From positions 1 to 21,914 of the forward strand of contig CADBSL010000073.1 in assembly GCA_902797345.1 (NCBI GenBank): a stretch of 21,914 nucleotides of DNA, written 5' to 3'. A model generated the notes under the pieces. That model worked only from the letters and a program-made list of their open reading frames with translations. It was not told the DNA's origin and did not search any database. Source of the stretch: an uncultured Eubacteriales bacterium. GTDB lineage: Bacteria > Bacillota > Clostridia > Peptostreptococcales > Anaerovoracaceae. Positions 14,430 to 21,702 of the stretch are shown piece by piece. Within the stretch, counting starts at the first letter, position 1. Every line of letters starts with the position of its first letter. The translations under genes and the position numbers were made by a program.

Positions 14430-16643
14430 TTAAGTCATACTGTAGGGGTTGATGTCGATCCCCACTGAAACATCCCTGTGCCGCTCCGCCGCAAAACGCA
14501 TACGAAGGCCATCCAGTTCTTCCAGGAAATCCTCCATCTCCCTATCCATATATTTTATCAATACTTGGTAGCGATATCTACCCCTAATTTTGGGAATGTG
14601 AGTGGGTCTGGGCCCCAGCAGATCCTCCCCGGACAATTCCGGGTGGGTCCTCTGCAGTTCCCGGGCAAAATCCTCCCCGCACTGCCGGGCTTTCTCCTCT
14701 TCTTCATGAAGGAAGGACAACACGATCACGTTCCCGAAGGGCGGGTAATGCATCGCCCGCCGGATCCGGATCTCATTCTCGTAGAACTGCCGGTAATCTC
14801 CCCGGACCGCCCACTGCACGGCGTAATGCTCCGGGCTGTAGGTCTGGACCACCACGCTGCCCCGCCGGTCTCCTCTTCCGGCCCTTCCGCCGGCCTGAGT
14901 GATCAGCTGGAAGGTGGTCTCCGGCGCCCGGTGATCCGGGATGTGCAGGGAGATATCCGCCGCCAGGATCCCCACCAGGTGGACGTTGTCGTAATCCAGT
15001 CCTTTGGCCACCAGCTGGGTGCCGATGAGGATGTCGGTCTGATGTGCCTTGAAAGCTCCCAGGATCCGTTCTGCGCTTCCTTTCTGCCGTGTGGTATCCA
15101 AGTCCAGCCGGTCCACTTTTGCTTTGGGAAACAGCTTTCTGGTGAGCTCTTCGATCTTTTCCGTCCCGGTCCCAAACTCTTTGATATAGGGGCTTTTGCA
15201 CTCCGGGCAGATCTCCGGGACCCGGAACTTTCTGCCGCAATAGTGGCATACCGCCGCCTTTTCCGATTTATGATAGGTCAGCGACAGCCCGCACTCGGGG
15301 CAGGTCATCACGAACCCGCAGTTCCGGCAGGAAACAAAGGACGCATAGCCCCGCCGATTCAGGAACAGGATCACCTGACGCTTTTCATCCAGGCTCTCCC
15401 GGATCTGCCGGAACAAAGCAACGCTGAAGACGCTTTTGTTCCCCTGCTGCAGTTCCCGGCGCATGTCCGCCACCTCCACCTGGGGCAGCAGTACTTCATT
15501 ATACCGTTTTTTCAGCTCCAGTCGCTTCAGTTCACCTGTTTCGCTGCGATAATAATTCACTACAGAAGGCGTGGCGCTGCCCATGATCAGCACCGCATCG
15601 TTGTACCTGGCCCGCTCCTCCGCCATCTCTCTGGTGTCGTATTTCGGGGGATTATCCGCTTTATAGGAAGACTCGTGCTCTTCGTCCACCACGATGACCC
15701 CCAGGTCCTTTACCGGCGCGAAGACCGCCGAACGGGCCCCCAAAACGATCCGGGCCTCACCCCGGCGGATCCGTTCCCATTCGTCATACCGTTCTCCTTC
15801 CGAGAGCCGGCTGTGAAGGACCGCCACCAGGTCCGGGTCGAATTCACCCCGGAACTTCTCAATGGCCTGGATCGTCAGCGAGATCTCCGGCACCAGGACG
15901 ATGGCAGTCTTGCCCTTCATCAAAGCTTCCCGGACCGCCTCCATGTAAAGCCGGGTCTTGCCGCTGCCGGTGACCCCGTGGATGAGGAAGCCCCGGTAAA
16001 CCCCCTTTTGGATAGCAGCCTGGATCTCAGTGAAAGCGGCTTCCTGCTCTTCGGTGAGTCCGTTGAACCGTTCCCGGTCCGGCAGGACCGCCTTGTAGGG
16101 GTTCCGCCGTTTTTCCACGGTTCCCCGGTACACCAGTCCCTTTTTCTCCGCCGCCGCCATCACGGAATAATCGATGCCGAAATGCCGTTTCAGATCGCTC
16201 TTCAGCGCAGGCCCCTGCCGCAGGAGGATGTCGATGAGCTCCCTTTGTCTGCGGGGGCTTTTGGGGTTTTCCAGAAAGGCTTTCGCCTGCTCCGGGTCTG
16301 TGATCCTCAGCTGATCCTGGAGCTTTTTATATCCCGAAGGAACAAAACAGCGGATCGCGTCCACATAACGGCATAAGTACCGGCGCTTCATGACCTCGCA
16401 CAGGTGCACATCCTCTTCCGTCAGAAGGGGCGTCCCCTTTCCCGAAACCGTTTTGATCCTGGACTCGTCGTATCCGGCCGCATCGCTGACCCGGAACACC
16501 ACCGCGGTCCGGGTCCGGTTCCCGCTTCCAAAGGGTACCTGGAGGACGTCTCCTATCCGGACGTCGTCATCACTGCAGGCATAGGTGTAGAGCATATTCG
16601 TGGCTGCCGCTTTATTGTCCAGAGCTAACTGGATGTATTTCAT
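14430..16643 (-). CDS. priA: Primosomal protein N' (replication restart helicase PriA)
   Basis: PriA recognises abandoned forks and reloads the replicative helicase. The 737 residues begin with the 3'-DNA-binding domain (VGDVLQVPFGS-like segment 30-40). The helicase core carries GVTGSGKT (223-230), VPEISLT (251-257), DEEH (320-323), GSATPS (355-360) and QAGGRAGRG (583-591). Eight zinc-binding cysteines are all present (439, 442, 448, 451, 466, 469, 479, 482). RBS TAGGAG precedes the ATG. A strong terminator lies only 22 nt upstream, so priA-def-fmt expression depends on read-through or on a promoter within rpoZ. In many Bacillota coaBC stands between rpoZ and priA; it is absent here. Confidence 0.98.
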   Translation of the reverse strand: MKYIQLALDNKAAATNMLYTYACSDDDVRIGDVLQVPFGSGNRTRTAVVFRVSDAAGYDESRIKTVSGKGTPLLTEEDVHLCEVMKRRYLCRYVDAIRCFVPSGYKKLQDQLRITDPEQAKAFLENPKSPRRQRELIDILLRQGPALKSDLKRHFGIDYSVMAAAEKKGLVYRGTVEKRRNPYKAVLPDRERFNGLTEEQEAAFTEIQAAIQKGVYRGFLIHGVTGSGKTRLYMEAVREALMKGKTAIVLVPEISLTIQAIEKFRGEFDPDLVAVLHSRLSEGERYDEWERIRRGEARIVLGARSAVFAPVKDLGVIVVDEEHESSYKADNPPKYDTREMAEERARYNDAVLIMGSATPSVVNYYRSETGELKRLELKKRYNEVLLPQVEVADMRRELQQGNKSVFSVALFRQIRESLDEKRQVILFLNRRGYASFVSCRNCGFVMTCPECGLSLTYHKSEKAAVCHYCGRKFRVPEICPECKSPYIKEFGTGTEKIEELTRKLFPKAKVDRLDLDTTRQKGSAERILGAFKAHQTDILIGTQLVAKGLDYDNVHLVGILAADISLHIPDHRAPETTFQLITQAGGRAGRGDRRGSVVVQTYSPEHYAVQWAVRGDYRQFYENEIRIRRAMHYPPFGNVIVLSFLHEEEEKARQCGEDFARELQRTHPELSGEDLLGPRPTHIPKIRGRYRYQVLIKYMDREMEDFLEELDGLRMRFAAERHRDVSVGIDINPYSMT

Positions 16644-16665
16644 GATCGTTTCTCCTATACTGCCG

Positions 16666-16692
16666 AAAAAAAGGACACCCCCGGGTGTCCTT
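16666..16692 (-). terminator. Intrinsic terminator between rpoZ and priA
   Basis: On the minus strand a near-perfect stem AAGGACACC / GGTGTCCTT with a tight 4-nt loop is followed by a T run of seven, seven bases past the rpoZ stop. It splits an otherwise compact block and ends only 22 nt before the priA start, too close for a complete promoter to fit in between. Confidence 0.88.
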
Positions 16693-16699
16693 CGTCAAC

Positions 16700-17038
16700 C
16701 TATTCTTCCTCCGCCGGACTGTCAACGGAAAGCGTTTCCGCTGCTTCTTCCTCCGGAGCCGTTCCTTCCGGTTCCGCCTCTTCAGCGGCTTCCATCGCTT
16801 CTGCCTCTTCCTCATCCGGCAGTTCTTCCGCCGGGATGTAGGTGAACAGCCCCCTGGCGATCTCTTCCGCTGCGATGGATACCGGCTTGTCGGTCTCAAT
16901 GGTGCTGTCCAGTTTGCGGTATCCCCTCTCCGGATCCCAACCGGCGATCAGGTCTCTGGCCCGCTTGGCTGCCATGGAAACCAGGTAGTACCGGCTTCCC
17001 GCTTTGTCTCTTAATTTATTGATCTCAGGATATAGCAT
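16700..17038 (-). CDS. rpoZ: RNA polymerase omega subunit
   Basis: Omega helps fold and hold the beta' subunit of RNA polymerase. The conserved core occupies residues 1-69 (MLYPEINKLRDKAGSRYYLV, then AKRARDLIAG and KPVSIAAEEIARG). Residues 71-112 form a very acidic tail with about 20 Glu/Asp and no Lys or Arg, making the protein (112 residues) longer than the usual 65-90. It starts 2 nt after gmk, with its RBS (AGGAG) lying at the gmk stop codon. It is followed immediately by the terminator at 16666-16692. The remA-gmk-rpoZ order is conserved across Bacillota. Confidence 0.95.
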   Translation of the reverse strand: MLYPEINKLRDKAGSRYYLVSMAAKRARDLIAGWDPERGYRKLDSTIETDKPVSIAAEEIARGLFTYIPAEELPDEEEAEAMEAAEEAEPEGTAPEEEAAETLSVDSPAEEE

Positions 17039-17040
17039 TT

Positions 17041-17649
17041 CTATCGACTCTCCTTAAAAAATTGAACTGTGCTGTCGTATTTGTTCTTTGTGACCCGGCA
17101 TTGTTCCGCCCGGATCACAGACTTCATGTCTTCCACCGCCGCATCCAGCTGGTCATTGATTACCAGGTAATCGTAATCCTTCAGGCATTCCACCTCCCGC
17201 TCGGCAGTCAGCAGTCTGTCGCGGATGCTGGCTTCGTCTTCGGTCCCACGTCCCCGGATCCGGTGTTCCAGTTCCGTGAGTGTGGGCGGTATGAGGAAGA
17301 TCAGGATGCAGTCGGGGAACTTTTCCCGGACCAGGTATCCGCCCTGGACATCGATCTCCAGGATCAGGTCCTTCCCCTGGGACAGTTTCTCTTCCACGTC
17401 CCGGACAAGGGTCCCGTAACGGCATCCGAAGTTATGTACATGTTCCACAAATCCGTTTTCCTCGATCGTGCGAACAAACTCTTCTTCCGTCATAAAATAG
17501 TATTCCCGACCATGGACTTCTCCCGGCCGCGGTTTCCTCGTTGTCGCTGAAACGGAGAGTTCCAGATCTGTTTCGGCCAACACCCGTTTACAGACTGTTC
17601 CCTTCCCCGCTGCAGAGGGTCCTGACACGACAAATAACAACCCTGCCAT
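17041..17649 (-). CDS. gmk: Guanylate kinase
   Basis: Gmk phosphorylates GMP to GDP. The 202 residues carry the P-loop GPSAAGKGT (10-18), the GMP-binding SATTRKPRPGE (34-44) with REYYFM following, and the lid region with LILEIDVQGG (95-104). The stretch GFVEHVHNFGCRYGT (66-80) replaces the more common EYAxVHGxxYGT, a modest variation in the GMP-binding domain. The RBS GGGAGG (17655-17660) sits just before the remA stop codon, so gmk is coupled to remA. Confidence 0.97.
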   Translation of the reverse strand: MAGLLFVVSGPSAAGKGTVCKRVLAETDLELSVSATTRKPRPGEVHGREYYFMTEEEFVRTIEENGFVEHVHNFGCRYGTLVRDVEEKLSQGKDLILEIDVQGGYLVREKFPDCILIFLIPPTLTELEHRIRGRGTEDEASIRDRLLTAEREVECLKDYDYLVINDQLDAAVEDMKSVIRAEQCRVTKNKYDSTVQFFKESR

Positions 17650-17661
17650 AAGTGCCTCCCG

Positions 17662-17922
17662 TTATTCCTGCTTTTCCACCGGCTTATCCGCCAGCCGGTT
17701 TGCTACCGTCTCCGGCTGCATGCCGGAAAGGATGATGTGATCGCTGTCGGTTATGATAACGGATCGGGTCTTTCTGCCATAAGTGGCATCGATAAGCTTG
17801 TTCGTCTCTTTGCATTCCTGGATCATTCGTTTGATCGGAGCCGATTCCGGACTGACGATCGCGATGACTCTGTTTGCTGAAATGATGCTGCCGTACCCGA
17901 TGTTCACTAATTTGATTGCCAT
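17662..17922 (-). CDS. remA: DNA-binding regulator RemA (DUF370 family)
   Basis: RemA activates biofilm matrix and osmoprotection genes in Bacillus subtilis by binding repeated DNA sites as a ring-shaped oligomer. The 86-residue protein starts MAIKLVNIGYGSIISANRVIAI and has Arg18, Pro29 and Arg50, positions important in the Bacillus protein. I chose ATG at 17922. An in-frame ATG at 17940 would add six residues, but its own bases form the GGAGGT ribosome-binding site (17933-17938) for the inner ATG. It has its own promoter upstream and leads the remA-gmk-rpoZ unit. Targets in Clostridia are largely unknown. Confidence 0.95.
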   Translation of the reverse strand: MAIKLVNIGYGSIISANRVIAIVSPESAPIKRMIQECKETNKLIDATYGRKTRSVIITDSDHIILSGMQPETVANRLADKPVEKQE

Positions 17923-17969
17923 GATTGTGTCTACCTCCATATGATTGCCGAAAAAAACATTGTCTAATT

Positions 17970-17998
17970 ATTTTACTTCATTTTACCCTTAAACACAA
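17970..17998 (-). promoter_or_regulatory. Promoter for remA-gmk-rpoZ with phased direct repeats
   Basis: On the minus strand, -35 TTGTGT (17993-17998), a 17-nt spacer and -10 TAAAAT (17970-17975) form a good housekeeping promoter in the 81-nt gap after yicC. The heptamer GTAAAAT occurs twice exactly 10 bp apart (17970-17976 and 17980-17986), covering the -10 and the spacer. Confidence 0.7.
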
Positions 17999-18003
17999 TA
18001 GTA

Positions 18004-18888
18004 TTACTCGATATTTTGTACTTGTTCCCTTATTTTTTCAATCTCACTCTTCATTTCCACCACAATATTCGTGATACCGATATCTGCGGATTTGGAGCCG
18101 GTGGTATTGGCCTCCCGGTTCATTTCCTGGACGATGAAATCCAGTTTTTTGCCATCCGGCTGACGGCTGTCCAGGATGATGGAGCTCATCTGACGGATGT
18201 GGCTGTCCAGCCGCACCAGTTCCTCCGTCACATTGGATTTGTCCGCGAAGATCGCCGCTTCGGTGATGATCCGATCCTCCGGCACCTCCGCATTCCCGCC
18301 GATCAGATCTTTGATCCTTTCCGTCAGTTTATCCTTGTAGCTCCGGGTCACCTGGTCGGAGACTGCTTCGATCTGCGCCACATATCCGGCGATGATCTGG
18401 CCCCGTTTGAGGATGTCCTGGGCCAGTTTCTCCCCTTCCACGATCTTCATGTCATCATGCCGCTTTGCCGCTTCTCTCACCGGGATGGACAGGGCATCGA
18501 TGATCTCCTGTTCATCTTCCACATCCGGCACCGCTTTCATGACGTCCGGCAGCTCGGACAGGAACTGCAGGGTGATCTCGCCTTCCAGTCCGAATGTCTC
18601 CTTCAGCTCTTTCAAACGGTCCATGTACTGGGCCGCCAAAGCCGTATTGAGCTGGATATTGGTGTCTTCCGCCGCCACGTTCTCCACCATGATGGAAACG
18701 TCGATTTTCCCTCTTTTGGCGGTCTCCTTGACGATCGCCTTGATCTTGTCTTCCGCAAAGGAATACCGCCGGGGCATCTTCACGGAAATATCGCAGTACC
18801 GGTGATTCACCGATTTGATCTCCACGATGATATTTCTTTTTCCGTCGGAATACTCGCTTCTTCCGAATCCTGTCATGCTCTTGATCAT
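18004..18888 (-). CDS. YicC/YloC-family endoribonuclease
   Basis: YicC proteins are endoribonucleases implicated in mRNA and small-RNA turnover. The 294 residues open with the family signature MIKSMTGFGRSE, continue with VEIKSVNHRYCDISVKMPR (22-40) and end with the DUF1732 domain, including DFIVQEMNREANTTGSKS (about 249-266) and the helical VEMKSEIEKIREQVQNIE. The length is normal. Its ATG overlaps the dapF stop as ATGA, so it is translationally coupled to dapF. yicC upstream of remA-gmk-rpoZ is a conserved order in Bacillota. Confidence 0.95.
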   Translation of the reverse strand: MIKSMTGFGRSEYSDGKRNIIVEIKSVNHRYCDISVKMPRRYSFAEDKIKAIVKETAKRGKIDVSIMVENVAAEDTNIQLNTALAAQYMDRLKELKETFGLEGEITLQFLSELPDVMKAVPDVEDEQEIIDALSIPVREAAKRHDDMKIVEGEKLAQDILKRGQIIAGYVAQIEAVSDQVTRSYKDKLTERIKDLIGGNAEVPEDRIITEAAIFADKSNVTEELVRLDSHIRQMSSIILDSRQPDGKKLDFIVQEMNREANTTGSKSADIGITNIVVEMKSEIEKIREQVQNIE

Positions 18889-19724
18889 AGTGCCTCCTTG
18901 ATCTCGATCTCCGCCACCTTTTCCGCGGGACCTTCCATATATACCGTATCTCCTTCGATCCGGATCACCAGCTCCCCGCCGGGGACCTTCACGTGGATCC
19001 TTTCCTCCGTTTCCTTCAGCCGGGAAGTGATCAGGGCCGCCGAGCTGCTGCCGGTGCCGCAGGCCAGGGTCTTCCCGACGCCTCTTTCCCAGGTCTTCAC
19101 TTCCAGGTGTCCCGGGTCGATGTAGCGGGTAAAATTGACATTCATATCTCTCAGGAAGATCGGCAGATTCTCGATCTCCTCTCCGTAAAGGGCCGGGTAA
19201 TCCCGGTCATCATCCACGTAGATGACGCCGTGGTTCACCCCCAGCCTCACGCAGCTCATCCGCATCTTCGTTCCGTCCTTCAGGGTGATCAGGTGTTCCA
19301 TGAAAGTCCGGTCTTCACATTCGATCCCGATCTCTTCCGCATCGAAAGTGAATCCCCCCATATCCACCACCACACTGGAGACCCGTTCCGACTCTTCCGT
19401 CACCCGGATCTGTTTGATGCCGTCTCCCGTCTCTACGGTAAACTCCTTTTTGTCCACCATGCCAATGTCCCGGGCAAATTTGGACAGGCAGCGGATCCCG
19501 TTGCCGCACATGGTATCCTCTGTTCCGTCGGCATTAAAAAAAGACATGCGGATATCACAGGTGTCCGAGTCCTCCAGGGCGATGAACCCGTCTGCCCCAA
19601 CGCCGAAATGACGGTCGCAGATCTTCGCCGTAAAAGCGCTTTTATCTTCTTCTTTTATTACCATTGCACGGTTGTCCAGCAGCAAAAAATCATTGCCGCA
19701 GCCGTGCATTTTCCACAGGTGCAT
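18885..19724 (-). CDS. dapF: Diaminopimelate epimerase
   Basis: DapF converts LL- to meso-diaminopimelate for lysine and peptidoglycan. With the ATG at 19724 the protein is 279 residues and its catalytic cysteines fall at 73 (MCGNGIRC) and 222 (ACGTGSSSAA). The opening MHLWKMHGCGNDFLLLDN is family-typical. A GTG at 19751 would add nine residues, but GGAGGAGG (19729-19736) is placed for the inner ATG. Family members usually have Glu in the segment WERGxGET; here it is Lys218 (WERGVGKT), while the preceding Glu213-Arg214 are kept. A 6-bp hairpin abuts the RBS in the leader. It is the first gene of the long minus-strand block. Confidence 0.96.
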   Translation of the reverse strand: MHLWKMHGCGNDFLLLDNRAMVIKEEDKSAFTAKICDRHFGVGADGFIALEDSDTCDIRMSFFNADGTEDTMCGNGIRCLSKFARDIGMVDKKEFTVETGDGIKQIRVTEESERVSSVVVDMGGFTFDAEEIGIECEDRTFMEHLITLKDGTKMRMSCVRLGVNHGVIYVDDDRDYPALYGEEIENLPIFLRDMNVNFTRYIDPGHLEVKTWERGVGKTLACGTGSSSAALITSRLKETEERIHVKVPGGELVIRIEGDTVYMEGPAEKVAEIEIKEAL

Positions 19725-19736
19725 ACTTCCTCCTCC

Positions 19737-19755
19737 GGCAGTTTGTTTCACTGCC
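19737..19755 (-). other. Leader hairpin abutting the dapF ribosome-binding site
   Basis: A perfect 6-bp stem GGCAGT / ACTGCC with a 7-nt loop lies directly upstream of the GGAGGAGG of dapF with no gap. No T run follows, so it is not a terminator. It may stabilise the transcript or affect ribosome loading. The stem is short and could be chance. Confidence 0.35.
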
Positions 19756-19770
19756 CGATTGTGTTATAAT
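19743..19770 (+). promoter_or_regulatory. Promoter for rqcH
   Basis: The perfect -10 TATAAT (19765-19770) is preceded by TGT to give an extended -10. A weak -35 TTGTTT (19743-19748) is 16 nt upstream. The predicted start near 19777 gives a leader of about 48 nt. Confidence 0.68.
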
Positions 19771-19775
19771 ATAAC

Positions 19776-19804
19776 ATTATACTGACAAATATCAAAATTC
19801 GCAA
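19776..19804 (-). promoter_or_regulatory. Promoter for dapF-yicC
   Basis: On the minus strand, -35 TTGCGA (19799-19804), a 17-nt spacer and a perfect -10 TATAAT (19776-19781) are present. The two divergent -10 elements are 5 bp apart, so this promoter shares its DNA with the rqcH promoter. Confidence 0.7.
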
Positions 19805-19824
19805 CTATTCAGGAGGAAGAAGAC

Positions 19825-21585
19825 ATGCCTTTTGACGGGATCGTCACAGCCAGCGTCGTCCACGAGCTCAATGACCTTTTGAGCGGCGGGCGCATCGACA
19901 AAGTATATCAGCCCGACCCCATGGACATCGTCCTCTCGGTGCACCGGGGGAAGGAAAAATATAAAGCATTCATCTCAGCCAACAGTTCCGACGCCCGGAT
20001 CCAGCTGATCACCCAGACTCCTCCCAATCCGGAGCAGCCCCCTACTTTCTGTATGCTTCTTCGGAAGCATATCCACGGCGCCCGGGTCCGGGAAGTCACT
20101 CAGATCGACACCGAGCGGATCGTGGAATTCCACCTGGACTCCTTCAACGAACTGGGCTACCCCATCACCAAAAAACTCATCGTGGAGATCATGGGCAAGC
20201 ACAGCAACATCACTCTGGTGGATGATGAAAAGGGGCGGATCCTGGATGCCATCAAAAAGATCTCTTTTGATGTGAACCGGTACCGGCAGCTGCTGCCCGG
20301 GATGCCCTATGTCTATCCGCCGAAGCAGGATAAGATCCCGGTCTATGAACTCCAAAAGGAAGATATGGATGATTTGATCCGGAATGCTCCCGGACGGGTC
20401 CGGCAGGCCCTGGTGAACGGGATCATGGGATTCTCCACCTTCTTCGCCATTTCTCTGTGCAGCCAGGCCCGTGTGGACGACGACGCTCCCTGCTCTTCTC
20501 TGAGCCAGGGGGAGATCGACCGGCTCTACCGGGTATTCACCAACTTTGCGGAAGCGATGCGGGCAGGGGACTACACTCCCACCGTCTGGATGGATGAGGA
20601 GAAAGCTCCGGTGGACTTCCACTGCTTCGACCGCAGGGACTACTCCCAGGTCTACGAAGCGGTCCGGTTCGATACCATCGGAGAAGCGGAAGAATACTAT
20701 TACCGGCGCAAACGCACCACCAATACCCTCCGCCAGCGCTCCTCCGACCTGGAACGGATCCTGAAGAGCGCCCTGGACAAGCTCTATCTGAAAAAATCCA
20801 AGCTTTTGGAGGACCTGCTCCGGGCAGAGGATGCGGACACGTTCCGGCTGAAAGGAGAGCTGCTCTTCGCGAACCTCCACCTGCTGAAGCAGGGACAGTC
20901 CGAAGCGGAGCTGGTGGACTATTACAGCGGTGATATCCTGAAGATCTCCCTGGATCCCCGGCTGTCTCCCTCGGAGAATGCACAGAAGTATTATAAAAAA
21001 TACAATAAATTGAAGACCGCTCAGGTCCAGAAAGACATCCAGCTCAAGGAAACGGAAAAAGAGATCGACTACCTGGAAGCCACTGCCCAGCTCCTGGAGG
21101 ATGCAGAGGAATTCAGCGATGTCTCCCACATCCGGGGGGAACTGGTGAACGGCGGATATATCCGCCGCAGAGGTCCCGGCTCCAAACAGAAACCGGCCGC
21201 CACGCCCCCGCACGAATTCCGTACTTCGGAGGGTTTTCGGGTCCTGGCGGGCCGGAACAACGTCCAGAACGATCAGCTGACCCTGAAGACCGCCGGCTCC
21301 AAGGACCTGTGGTTCCACACGAAAGACATCCCCGGCACCCACGTGATCCTGTTCACCGAAGGGAAGACCCCTTCCGAACAGTCCCTGGCGGAGGCCGCCT
21401 CCATCGCCGCCTTCTACAGCAAGGGGAAGATGAGCGCCAACGTCCCGGTGGATTACTGCCTGGTGAAGTACGTCAGAAAACCAAACGGCGCCAAACCCGG
21501 CATGGTGATCTTCGACCACAATAAGACCCTTTACGTGGATCCGAAACTCCCCGCCGAACCCCCGGCCGGCGACCAGGATCAATGA
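19825..21585 (+). CDS. rqcH: Ribosome quality-control factor RqcH (NFACT / FbpA family)
   Basis: RqcH binds 50S subunits with obstructed nascent chains and recruits Ala-tRNA to add C-terminal Ala tails that mark them for degradation. The older name is fibronectin-binding protein A. The 586 residues show the NFACT-N domain (MPFDGIVTASVVHELN, PPTFCMLLRKHI at 72-83, VEIMGKHSNI), the helix-hairpin-helix region (about 175-240) and a coiled coil (about 290-430). The NFACT-R domain is in the C-terminal part (about 465-575, with DLWFHTKDIPGTHV at 494-507 and RKPNGAKPGMV). The NFACT-N Asp-Arg pair known from Bacillus subtilis appears as Glu97-Arg98. RBS AGGAGG lies 8 nt before the ATG. It is divergent from dapF-yicC, in line with yloA next to yloC in Bacillus. 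Confidence 0.97.
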   Translation: MPFDGIVTASVVHELNDLLSGGRIDKVYQPDPMDIVLSVHRGKEKYKAFISANSSDARIQLITQTPPNPEQPPTFCMLLRKHIHGARVREVTQIDTERIVEFHLDSFNELGYPITKKLIVEIMGKHSNITLVDDEKGRILDAIKKISFDVNRYRQLLPGMPYVYPPKQDKIPVYELQKEDMDDLIRNAPGRVRQALVNGIMGFSTFFAISLCSQARVDDDAPCSSLSQGEIDRLYRVFTNFAEAMRAGDYTPTVWMDEEKAPVDFHCFDRRDYSQVYEAVRFDTIGEAEEYYYRRKRTTNTLRQRSSDLERILKSALDKLYLKKSKLLEDLLRAEDADTFRLKGELLFANLHLLKQGQSEAELVDYYSGDILKISLDPRLSPSENAQKYYKKYNKLKTAQVQKDIQLKETEKEIDYLEATAQLLEDAEEFSDVSHIRGELVNGGYIRRRGPGSKQKPAATPPHEFRTSEGFRVLAGRNNVQNDQLTLKTAGSKDLWFHTKDIPGTHVILFTEGKTPSEQSLAEAASIAAFYSKGKMSANVPVDYCLVKYVRKPNGAKPGMVIFDHNKTLYVDPKLPAEPPAGDQDQ

Positions 21586-21624
21586 CCGAATATGTCGGAA
21601 AATCGGGAAAAAGTGCAACCTTTG

Positions 21625-21653
21625 TTGACTTCTCAAACTATGAGAGATATAGT
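21625..21653 (+). promoter_or_regulatory. Promoter with internal dyads, upstream of zinc-ribbon gene
   Basis: TTGACT (21625-21630), a 17-nt spacer and TATAGT (21648-21653) make a strong promoter match. The spacer contains the inverted repeat TCTCA-N5-TGAGA (21631-21645), and a second dyad ACTAT-N7-ATAGT (21637-21653) runs into the -10. The 117-nt gap after rqcH has no clear terminator. Confidence 0.72.
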
Positions 21654-21702
21654 ATGAAAAAATGCAGTTATTACAATTTCAGTAAGTTTGAGGAGTATCG
21701 AT

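Noticed and set aside
14478..16376. 632-codon plus-strand open frame opposite priA
   Set aside because: It is a mirror of the GC-biased codons of priA; the translated sequence has no family features and no RBS. The same applies to the 553-codon frame opposite rqcH (19975-21636) and the 457-codon frame opposite rsmB.
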